Positions 7,069-12,430 of a DNA stretch of 12,430 nucleotides are shown here, piece after piece (the stretch's first letter is position 1; each line of letters opens with the position of its first letter). Origin of the DNA: JACDAN01 sp046729215 (lineage in GTDB: Bacteria; Actinomycetota; Thermoleophilia; Gaiellales; Gaiellaceae); assembly GCA_046729215.1 (NCBI GenBank), contig JBKPGE010000075.1, positions 1 through 12,430 on the forward strand, given 5' to 3'. A program made the translations under genes and the position numbers. The notes below the pieces were generated by a model, which saw only the letters and a program-made list of their open reading frames with translations, did no database searches and was not told the DNA's origin.

Positions 7069-8649
7069 CTACTCCAGCGAGATGAACCTGGCGTCGTCGA
7101 AGCCTTCCGTCCTGATGCGCTCGACGAGCTCCTGCGGCGCCTCGCCATCGATCGAGAGGGCCATGAGGGCCTTGCCGCCGCGCCGCGTTCGGGAGACGGC
7201 CATGTTGGCGATGTTGACGCCCGCCTCGCCGAAGAGCGTCCCGACGCGCCCGATGACACCGGGCACGTCGTCGTAGCGGAAGAACACGAGCAGCGGGGCA
7301 AGCTCCATCTCCAGCTCGAAGCCCAGAGCGCTGACGAGCCAGTTCCGGTTCTCGCGGCCGATCGTCGTGCCGGCGACATGGAGCTCGTCACCGTCCGCCG
7401 TCACGCCGACCCGAACGAGGTTTGTGAAGTCGCGTGAGGCGCGACGCCGCTGCTCCACGACCTCGATCCCGCGCTCTTCCACGAGCAGGGGGGCGTTCAC
7501 GTAGTTGACCGGCTGGTCGAAGCGGCCCTGGAACGCACCGTTCAGCGCGGCCGCGGTCAGCAGGCGCGTGTCGTAGTCGGACAGGTTTCCGTAGTAGGTC
7601 AGCTCGATGCGCTCGGCACGCCCGCCGGCCAGTTCGATCGCCAAGCGCCCGAGCTGCGCTGCGAGCGGGATGTAGGCGCCCAGCACCTCCAGGTCCTCCT
7701 GGCGAATGGCCGGGATGTTCACGGCGTTCGTGACGAGCTCGCCGGCCAGAGCGGCGGCGACCTGCTCGGCGACGATGACGCCGGCGCGATCCTGGGCCTC
7801 CTCCGTCGAGGCGGCGAGGTGCGGCGTGGCGACGACGCTGTCGAGCTCGAGCAGCGGTCCGGAGTAGGGCTCGGCGGCAAACACGTCGAGGGCGGCTCCG
7901 GCGAGCTTGCCGGAGCGCAGCGCCTCGAGCAGCGCGGCCTCGTCCACGAGCTCGCCGCGTGCCGCGTTGACGAGCCGGGCGCCGTCCGGCATGCGCGCGA
8001 TCGCTGCCGCGTCGATCGTCCCTGAGGTCTCTGGGGTGAGCGGCAAGTGGAGCGTGAGGAACTCCGCCTCAGCGAGCAGGTCCTCGGGGCGTTCTGCTCG
8101 CTCGGCGCCGAGCTCCCGGAACCGGTCTCTCGCCACGAACGGGTCATAGGCCACGACCCTCATCCCGAGCCCGATGGCTTTTCTGGCCACCTGTTGGCCG
8201 ATTCGCCCGAACCCGAGCACGCCGAGCGTCTTCCCTTCGAGCTCGATGCCGCCGTGCGCGGACCGTTCCCAGCGCCCTTGCTTGAGGGCCGCATGCGCCT
8301 GTGGAATGTGGCGCGCGAGGGCGACGAGCAGGCCGATCGCGTGCTCGGCGGCCGAGACGACGGTCGACTCCGGCGCGTTCGCGACGACGATCCCGCGCCG
8401 GGTGGCGGCATCGACGTCCACGTTGTCCACTCCCACCCCGGCCCGGCCGATCACCTTCAGGCGCTCGGCCCGCTCGATCAGCTCAGCCGTCAGCCGGGTG
8501 CCCGAGCGGATGACGATCGCGTCGTACTCGCCGATGCTCTCCTCGAGCGGCGTGGCGCCGTCCACGTCCACGTCGAAGCGCTCCCGCAACAGATCGATGC
8601 CGGCCTCCGCGATCGGCTCGCGGACGAGGATGCGAGGCTTCGTGCTCAC
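7069..8649 (-). CDS. serA: D-3-phosphoglycerate dehydrogenase
   Basis: First enzyme of the phosphorylated serine pathway, oxidising 3-phosphoglycerate to 3-phosphohydroxypyruvate with NAD. The 526 residues match the long (type I) actinobacterial form. They hold a substrate domain with 'IGRAGVGVDNVDVDAATRRG', the nucleotide loop 'GFGRIG' at 146-151, the catalytic triad Arg231 ('NAARGELVD'), Glu260 ('AAEP') and His277 ('TPHLAAST'), an intervening allosteric-substrate-binding domain (about 315-450, 'VNYVNAPLLVEERGIEV'), and a C-terminal ACT domain ('DDVPGVIGRVGTLFGEAGVNIANMAVSR') that usually senses serine. The GTG at 8649 overlaps the stop of the class V aminotransferase as GTGA. The stop lies next to the ICMT-like gene. 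Confidence 0.97.
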   Translation of the reverse strand: MSTKPRILVREPIAEAGIDLLRERFDVDVDGATPLEESIGEYDAIVIRSGTRLTAELIERAERLKVIGRAGVGVDNVDVDAATRRGIVVANAPESTVVSAAEHAIGLLVALARHIPQAHAALKQGRWERSAHGGIELEGKTLGVLGFGRIGQQVARKAIGLGMRVVAYDPFVARDRFRELGAERAERPEDLLAEAEFLTLHLPLTPETSGTIDAAAIARMPDGARLVNAARGELVDEAALLEALRSGKLAGAALDVFAAEPYSGPLLELDSVVATPHLAASTEEAQDRAGVIVAEQVAAALAGELVTNAVNIPAIRQEDLEVLGAYIPLAAQLGRLAIELAGGRAERIELTYYGNLSDYDTRLLTAAALNGAFQGRFDQPVNYVNAPLLVEERGIEVVEQRRRASRDFTNLVRVGVTADGDELHVAGTTIGRENRNWLVSALGFELEMELAPLLVFFRYDDVPGVIGRVGTLFGEAGVNIANMAVSRTRRGGKALMALSIDGEAPQELVERIRTEGFDDARFISLE

Positions 8650-9797
8650 ACGCGGGTGTGTTCGAACGCTTCGAGCGCTGCTGTGATCGCCACGCCGCGC
8701 TCGATGTCGGCGCCGAGCTCCGACAGGACGAGCTCGACGCCCGCGAGCGCCGTCGTGATGTCGAAGAGGTCGTAGTAGCCGATATGGCCGATGCGGAAAA
8801 TCTTTCCCTTCAGGACTCCCTGTCCGGGCGCCAGGACGATCCCCTGGCGGTCTCGCAGGGTCTGGACGAGCTCCCCCGAGTCGATGCCGTCGGGCGCCCG
8901 GATCGCGGTGACCACCGCCGAACGGTCGTCATCCGGGGAGAAGAGCTCGAGGCCCATCGCCTTGATGCCGGCGCGGCAGGCCCGGCCGAGACGGGCATGG
9001 CGTTCGAAGGCCTGGTCGAGGCCTTCGTCGAGCAGTAGTCCGAGCGCGACGTCGAGGCCGACCACGATCGAGACGGCCGGGGTGAACGAGGGGTCGAACC
9101 GTTCTTGCTTCTCCCTGGTCTCCGCCCAGTCGAAGTAGTAGCGCGGGCGCCCATCGCCCTCGACCGCGCTCCACGCGTCGGCTGAAACGGAGACGGTGGC
9201 AAGGCCCGGCGCTGTCATCAGGGCCTTCTGCGAGCCGGAGACCACGGCATCGAGACCCCACGCGTCGGTCTCCAGCGGAACGGCGCCGAGGCTCGAAACG
9301 GCATCGACCGCGACCAGCGCGCCGGCCTCCTTCGCCGCAGCGGCCAGTGCCTGAACGTCAGCGACCACCCCCGTCGAGGTTTCTGAGTGCGTCGTGAAGA
9401 CGACCTTGGCGCCGCCGAGCTCCCGCAGGCGGGCGGCCAGATCCTCGGCTGCGGGCGAATCGCCCCACTCGTAGCGGAGCTCGTCCACCTCGCATCCGAA
9501 GTTGCGCGCCAATTTCGTCCAGCGCTCACCGAAATGTCCGGCTGAGACGACGACGACGCGGTCGCCCGGCCCCGTGAGGTTCGAGACGGCCGACTCCATC
9601 CCCCCGGTTCCAGAGGCCGTGTAGAGGAGCACGTCCCCCTGGGTTCGGTAGACCACATGGAGCCGGTCAAGCGTGCGCCCGAGGATCTCCCGAAAGTCGG
9701 AGCTCCGATGGTGGATGATCGGGCGGCTCATCGCCTCTAATACTTCCGGTGGCACCGGCGTCGGCCCCGGCGTGAACAGGTAGCGCTTCTCGGCCAC
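8646..9797 (-). CDS. Class V aminotransferase (alanine/serine-glyoxylate type; likely phosphoserine aminotransferase role)
   Basis: A 383-residue PLP fold-type I enzyme of the SPT/AGT branch. Landmarks are 'FTPGPTPVPPEVLEAM', 'RSSDFREIL', the phosphate-binding 'TASGTGGMESA', 'VDAVSSLGAVPLETD' with Asp165, 'VSGSQKALMTAPGLA' with Schiff-base Lys191, and 'GKIFRIGHIGYYD' near the end. Sequence alone says alanine-glyoxylate or serine-pyruvate aminotransferase. Coupling to serA by a GTGA overlap suggests it supplies the transamination of phosphohydroxypyruvate to phosphoserine, as a related class V enzyme (MJ0959) does in Methanocaldococcus jannaschii. It is the first gene of the run. The GTG at 9797 matches where homology begins but has a poor ribosome site; a better-spaced GGAGG (9823-9819) precedes a GTG at 9810 that is out of frame. 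Confidence 0.9.
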   Translation of the reverse strand: MAEKRYLFTPGPTPVPPEVLEAMSRPIIHHRSSDFREILGRTLDRLHVVYRTQGDVLLYTASGTGGMESAVSNLTGPGDRVVVVSAGHFGERWTKLARNFGCEVDELRYEWGDSPAAEDLAARLRELGGAKVVFTTHSETSTGVVADVQALAAAAKEAGALVAVDAVSSLGAVPLETDAWGLDAVVSGSQKALMTAPGLATVSVSADAWSAVEGDGRPRYYFDWAETREKQERFDPSFTPAVSIVVGLDVALGLLLDEGLDQAFERHARLGRACRAGIKAMGLELFSPDDDRSAVVTAIRAPDGIDSGELVQTLRDRQGIVLAPGQGVLKGKIFRIGHIGYYDLFDITTALAGVELVLSELGADIERGVAITAALEAFEHTRV

Positions 9798-9845
9798 TCT
9801 GTTCGGACACTAGCTCAGCCTCCCGATAACGTCAGCGCGGATCGA
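9798..9845. promoter_or_regulatory. Divergent intergenic region
   Basis: These 48 bases separate two divergent genes and should carry or border the promoters of both, including that of the nine-gene minus run. The AT-richest core is GATAACG (9825-9831), which on the minus strand reads CGTTATC and could be a -10-like element. No convincing -35/-10 pair can be assigned to either strand, so the promoters are inferred from gene order only. Confidence 0.35.
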
Positions 9846-10487
9846 ATGGACGCGCTGCTCGCCTTCGCCGCCGCCCTGATCTCGCTCCGGCTCTCGGGGC
9901 GGCTCGTCGGGCGCTGGCGGGCCCGCCGCGCGCCGGAGCTCGCGATGTGGGCCGCCTCGCTGGGCTCTTACGCCCTCGCCTCGGCGGCGCTCGCCTGGGG
10001 CTCCGCCGCGGGCTGGAACGACACGGCGTTTCGGCTCTACTACCTCTTCGGCGGGCTGTTCACGGCGCCGCTGTTGGGCGCCGGCTCGCTCCTGCTCCTC
10101 GGCAAACGCTGGGTCATACCCGTCGTGCTGGTCTACGCCGGCATCGCGATCGGGATCATGCTCGCGGAGCCGCTCTCAGCCGGCGTCTCGGGCAGCTCGA
10201 TCCCGGAGGCACAAGCGCACCTGGACTTCTTCCCGGCCCGTCTTTTGGCGCTCATCGGGAACATCAGCGGAACCGCCGCCGTCGTCGGTGTCGCAGTGCT
10301 GACGATTAGGCGTCGACCCCTGGGTACCGGACTGATCCTTGCGGGTGTGGCTGTTGCCGCCGCAGGCAGCGCGCTGGCCGGGCTGGGTGCGACAGAAACC
10401 GCTGCATTTGCCGCACTTGGTGCCGTATTTCTTTACACGGGTTTTACGATTTCCAGCGGGAAACCGCGACCTCCGTTGCCAGCTTAG
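9846..10487 (+). CDS. Seven-TM membrane protein of unknown function
   Basis: A 213-residue hydrophobic protein with about seven predicted membrane segments: residues 2-18, 32-54, 60-85, 89-108, about 132-155, 159-180 and 185-203. Between TM4 and TM5 is a soluble loop 'AGVSGSSIPEAQAHLDF'; the tail 'GKPRPPLPA' is short and basic. A 'FRLYYLFGGLFTAPLLGAGS' stretch in TM3 looks like a conserved actinobacterial membrane-protein feature, but I do not recognise a named family, cofactor site or catalytic motif. The ATG at 9846 has only a weak ribosome site. The last 30 or so codons use AT-ending codons (TTT, CTT, GTA, GCA) far more than the rest of the gene. It diverges from the aminotransferase run and is followed 150 bases later by the Rpf-like gene. 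Confidence 0.8.
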   Translation: MDALLAFAAALISLRLSGRLVGRWRARRAPELAMWAASLGSYALASAALAWGSAAGWNDTAFRLYYLFGGLFTAPLLGAGSLLLLGKRWVIPVVLVYAGIAIGIMLAEPLSAGVSGSSIPEAQAHLDFFPARLLALIGNISGTAAVVGVAVLTIRRRPLGTGLILAGVAVAAAGSALAGLGATETAAFAALGAVFLYTGFTISSGKPRPPLPA

Positions 10488-10637
10488 GCACGGTTCGTCT
10501 GCTATCAAGTGCCGCCGCAAGGGCGCTCAACCCGCCCGGAAGCGAGCTAATGGGAGCCGTCAGGCGCTCCGATAACGCGGTACTGCGGCCCAGTTCCCGC
10601 GTATGGAGCCGGCTCCAGCACAAGGAGGGGGAACTTC
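10488..10637 (+). promoter_or_regulatory. Leader of the Rpf-like gene with three inverted repeats
   Basis: This 150-base gap contains three successive inverted repeats on the coding strand. They are GGGCG/CGCCC at 10521-10537 (7-base loop), GGAGC/GCTCC at 10553-10570 (8-base loop), and a perfect 14-bp palindrome TGGAGCCGGCTCCA at 10604-10617, only four bases before the Shine-Dalgarno. It could be a structured 5' leader, an operator site or chance pairing in GC-rich DNA. I looked for a c-di-AMP (ydaO) riboswitch, known before actinobacterial resuscitation-factor genes, and did not find its conserved core. Confidence 0.35.
10622..10631 (+). promoter_or_regulatory. Strong Shine-Dalgarno before Rpf-like gene
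   Basis: AAGGAGGGGG lies six bases upstream of GTG 10638. It fixes the start of the secreted protein, which then opens with a proper signal peptide. Confidence 0.85.
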
Positions 10638-11192
10638 GTGCGTCGACAACTCGTGCGCGCGGCTGCATTCGCGGTCGCACTGTTTGGCCTTGCAGCGGCC
10701 GGTCTTCCGACGGGGGGCTCGGTCCGGCCGTCGCAGGCACGCCTGGACGAAGGCAAGGTCATCGTCCGCAAGATCCACCGCTACGAGCGAGCGACGTGGG
10801 GATGGCAGCGCCTGATGGGGGTCCGGCGGACGCCGACCCGGCGGCGGTACCTGAAGACGCGCAACTTGGACTACCGCCTCCACATCCTCGCCCAGTGGCG
10901 CCGGCGGGCGATCCATGCGAGACGCCGGGCTCACAACCCTCCCCACGAGCGTGCCTGGCGCTGCCTTCAGAGCTATGAGGCTGCGTGGACGGATTCGGGT
11001 GATCCGTACTGGGGCGGCCTCCAGATGGACCGCTCCTTCATGCACGCCTATGCGCCTAGTCACCTGTTGCACCGCGGGTGGGCGAACAGGTGGTCGGCAG
11101 TGGAGCAGATGTGGGTCGGCGAGCGCGCCATCCGTGCCGGCCGCGGCTTCTACCCGTGGCCGAACGCCGCCCGCGTGTGCGGCTTGATCTAG
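10638..11192 (+). CDS. Secreted Rpf/transglycosylase-like protein
   Basis: A 184-residue exported protein. Residues 1-34 form a signal peptide (MRRQLVR, a hydrophobic core to about residue 22, then a possible cleavage near 'SQA'). Residues 40-100 are very basic and probably helical ('RATWGWQRLMG...RTPTRRR'). The C-terminal 80 residues form a lysozyme-like domain: 'AWRCLQSYEAAWTDSGDPYWGG' is followed by 'LQMDRSFMHAYAP', 'VEQMWVGERAIRAGRGFYPWP' and 'ARVCG'. This resembles the Rpf/transglycosylase-like fold, with Glu114 in the position of the catalytic glutamate and Cys109/Cys181 positioned for a disulfide. By family analogy it would cleave peptidoglycan outside the cell, for growth or resuscitation. 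The GTG start is set by a strong Shine-Dalgarno. Its TAG stop shares the CTAG with the yjbQ remnant's stop on the other strand. Confidence 0.88.
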   Translation: MRRQLVRAAAFAVALFGLAAAGLPTGGSVRPSQARLDEGKVIVRKIHRYERATWGWQRLMGVRRTPTRRRYLKTRNLDYRLHILAQWRRRAIHARRRAHNPPHERAWRCLQSYEAAWTDSGDPYWGGLQMDRSFMHAYAPSHLLHRGWANRWSAVEQMWVGERAIRAGRGFYPWPNAARVCGLI

Positions 11193-11471
11193 TCGCCGAT
11201 CGCCTTCAGCACCACGCCCTTCCGCCGCCGGCCGTCGGACTCGGCGTAGAAGACCTGCTCCCACGGGCCGCGGTCGAGCTTGCCGCCGGTGATCGGGAGA
11301 ACGACCTGATGGCTCATAAGATGCCGTTTGAGATGCGCGTCGGCGTTCATATCCGCGGTGATCTCCAAGAAGCGTCGACATACTCATTTCGCTGAATGTG
11401 CGCCAGCACTTTCAGGGAGGGCGGCGGCGGTTCGGCGTCTCGAACCACAGGTAGTCCGTCGCGCTTTTCAT
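11189..11471 (-). pseudogene. yjbQ: Decayed YjbQ-family (UPF0047, secondary thiamine-phosphate synthase-like) gene
   Basis: The minus strand holds both ends of a YjbQ gene in two frames. The N-terminal piece starts at ATG 11471: 'MKSATDYLWFETPNRRR', then PP and a TGA at 11414-11412. The C-terminal piece runs 11383-11189: 'RRFLEITADM' followed by 'NADAHLKRHLMSHQVVLPI', 'GGKLDRGPWEQVFYAESDG', 'RRRKGVVLKAIGD' and TAG. Normal YjbQ proteins are about 130-140 residues and carry between these parts a core of roughly 75 residues with the conserved His/Asn active-site region ('HITAAV', 'HHRTGE'). That core is absent, apparently by deletion near 11347. A separate 43-base segment (11378-11420) splits the N-terminal part and shifts the frame. 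YjbQ proteins have weak thiamine-phosphate synthase activity; this copy should be inactive. Confidence 0.82.
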
Positions 11472-11495
11472 TCGGTCAGCGTAAGGTTCTGCGCG

Positions 11496-11624
11496 ATGGG
11501 ACGCGGAGACCGCCGCAAAGTGCGCTGGGCGAGGGATCGCCAGCGGAAGAAGAAGGCGCACGAGAAGGCCGAGGCGGCCGAGAAGGCGCAGCCGCGGCGC
11601 CGGCGGTCTAGCGCCTCTAGCTGA
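11496..11624 (+). CDS. Small basic protein, 42 residues, function unknown
   Basis: From ATG 11496 the frame encodes 'MGRGDRRKVRWARDRQRKKK' followed by an Ala/Glu/Lys helix ('AHEKAEAAEKA') and a tail of Arg and Ser. The 'GRGD-RKVRW--DRQR-KK' opening looks like a conserved small actinobacterial protein rather than random coding: it is strongly amphipathic, lysine codons are AAG, and it stops cleanly. I cannot name a family; charge and size suggest nucleic-acid or ribosome contact. A weak AAGG lies about 10 bases upstream. The 3' end overlaps the gatB stop by eight bases on the opposite strand, and the start lies 24 bases from the divergent yjbQ remnant. The frame stays open further upstream to 11328, but that part overlaps the remnant and has no matching character. 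Confidence 0.55.
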   Translation: MGRGDRRKVRWARDRQRKKKAHEKAEAAEKAQPRRRRSSASS

Positions 11625-12430
11625 GCTTCTGGCGCAGGAGCTCGTTGACGACCCGCGGGTCGGCCTTGCCCTCGGTCTCCTTCATCACCTGACCGACGAA
11701 GAAGCCGAGCAGGCCTTCCTTGCCCCCGCGGTAGGCCTCGACCTGGCCGGGGTTGACGGCGAGGATCCGCTCGACGATCGGCTCGAGCTCCGCGGCGTCG
11801 GCGACGAGGCCGTCGCCGAGGTATTGCTCGGCCGTGAAGCCCGCATCGCCGCTCGCGGCAAGCGCCTCGGTCAGCTTCTCGCGCGGGATTCGCGAGCGCG
11901 CCTCGATCAGCTTGCCGAGCTCGTCTGGGTCGACCGCGTCGGGATCGGCTCCCGCGGCCGCGAACTGGTTCATGAGCACGTTCGCGACCGCGCGCCGGTC
12001 GCCCGGCACCCGCTCGTAGAGGCGGTCGCGCCCGCTCGTGACGAGGTCCTCGGCCAGGTCGTGGTCGAGCCCGGCGGCGAGCCGCCGGATCCGCGTCGCA
12101 GGCGACTCAGGTAGCTCCGTCCGGATCCGCTCGACGAGCTCGCGCGGAGGCTCGAGCGGGACGAGATCCGGCTCAGGGAAGTAGCGGTAGTCCTGCGCCT
12201 CCTCCTTCGAGCGCAGCGGCGGAGCGGACTCGGCGCCCGGGTCGAAGTGCAGCGTCTCCTGCTCGACCTCGCCGCCCGACTCGTAGACCCCGATCTGGCG
12301 CTCGACCTCGCGCTGGATCGCCTTCGCGGCGAAGGCGAACGAGTTCAGGTTCTTCAGCTCGGTGCGAGTCCGTAGCTCGTCCGAGCCCTCGGGCCGCACG
12401 GACACGTTCACGTCGAAGCGGAGCGACCCC
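11617..12430 (-). CDS. gatB: Aspartyl/glutamyl-tRNA amidotransferase subunit B, 3' part
   Basis: GatB binds and phosphorylates misacylated Glu-tRNA(Gln) or Asp-tRNA(Asn) so that GatA-derived ammonia can amidate it. The window holds the last 270 or so residues; the gene continues beyond base 12430, so an internal GTG at 12411 is not the start. Visible markers are 'SLRFDVNVSVRP', 'RTRTELKNLNSFAF', 'EQETLHFDPG', and 'RSKEEAQDYRYFPEPDLVPL' of the catalytic cradle domain. These are followed by the helical linker and the C-terminal GatB/YqeY tRNA-binding domain ('ANVLMNQF', 'EKLTEALA', 'NPGQVEAYRGGKEGLLGFFVGQVMK'). The Tyr-rich motif usually begins EEAHDYRYF; here Gln replaces His. Stop at 11619-11617 overlaps the small basic gene on the other strand. 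Confidence 0.97.
   Translation of the reverse strand, partial: GSLRFDVNVSVRPEGSDELRTRTELKNLNSFAFAAKAIQREVERQIGVYESGGEVEQETLHFDPGAESAPPLRSKEEAQDYRYFPEPDLVPLEPPRELVERIRTELPESPATRIRRLAAGLDHDLAEDLVTSGRDRLYERVPGDRRAVANVLMNQFAAAGADPDAVDPDELGKLIEARSRIPREKLTEALAASGDAGFTAEQYLGDGLVADAAELEPIVERILAVNPGQVEAYRGGKEGLLGFFVGQVMKETEGKADPRVVNELLRQKLS

Noticed and set aside
8047..8775. 242-codon plus-strand open frame
   Set aside because: Antisense shadow of serA; no domain features and typical GC-rich third-position artefact.
10488..10637. ydaO-type c-di-AMP riboswitch
   Set aside because: Expected before some Rpf-like genes, but I do not see the conserved GGGUGAA and CAGCUAACC core elements, only loose resemblance (GAGCTAA, GATAACGCGGTA).
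10560..11387. 275-codon minus-strand open frame across the Rpf-like gene
   Set aside because: Arg/Pro-rich antisense shadow of a well-supported secreted protein; at its upstream end it runs through the yjbQ remnant in the wrong frame.

Overview
The window is gene-dense, GC-rich DNA with many GTG starts, four-base start/stop overlaps and very short intergenic gaps. I infer a high-GC actinobacterium, most likely of the Thermoleophilia (Gaiellales/Solirubrobacterales) kind. The reasons are the PASTA-type class A penicillin-binding protein, the secreted Rpf-like 'YEAAW...GGLQMD...FYPWPNAARVCG' protein and the small basic GRGD protein. No rRNA, tRNA, phage, IS or CRISPR element is visible.

Layout. 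(1) 3-1793, plus strand: the 3' part of a bifunctional penicillin-binding protein, entering from outside the window. (2) 9797-1835, minus strand: a nine-gene run. In transcription order it holds a class V aminotransferase, 3-phosphoglycerate dehydrogenase (SerA), an isoprenylcysteine-methyltransferase-like membrane protein, a YbaK-type deacylase, a branched-chain aminotransferase (IlvE), a DegT/StrS sugar aminotransferase, a compact RemA (DUF370)-like protein, an MFS exporter and a 3-methyladenine DNA glycosylase. Four junctions are GTGA/ATGA overlaps or a 3-base gap, which suggests one transcript. (3) 9846-11192, plus strand: a 7-TM membrane protein, a 150-base leader with three small inverted repeats, and the secreted Rpf-like protein. 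(4) 11189-11471, minus strand: a decayed yjbQ gene. (5) 11496-11624, plus strand: a 42-residue basic protein. (6) 12430-11617, minus strand: the 3' part of gatB, leaving the window.

How the genes fit together. The first two genes of the minus run could carry 3-phosphoglycerate through phosphohydroxypyruvate to phosphoserine, so they look like a serine-biosynthesis module that uses an alanine-glyoxylate-type aminotransferase instead of canonical SerC. IlvE adds branched-chain amino acids. The DegT enzyme and RemA-like protein hint at cell-surface sugar and matrix functions. The remaining genes (deacylase, exporter, DNA glycosylase) are housekeeping or stress functions carried along.

I see no clear new multi-gene system. 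The best second-look items are the yjbQ remnant with one deletion and one insertion, the ICMT-like gene whose apparent start is one base out of frame, the unusual RemA-like protein, and the structured leader before the Rpf-like gene.
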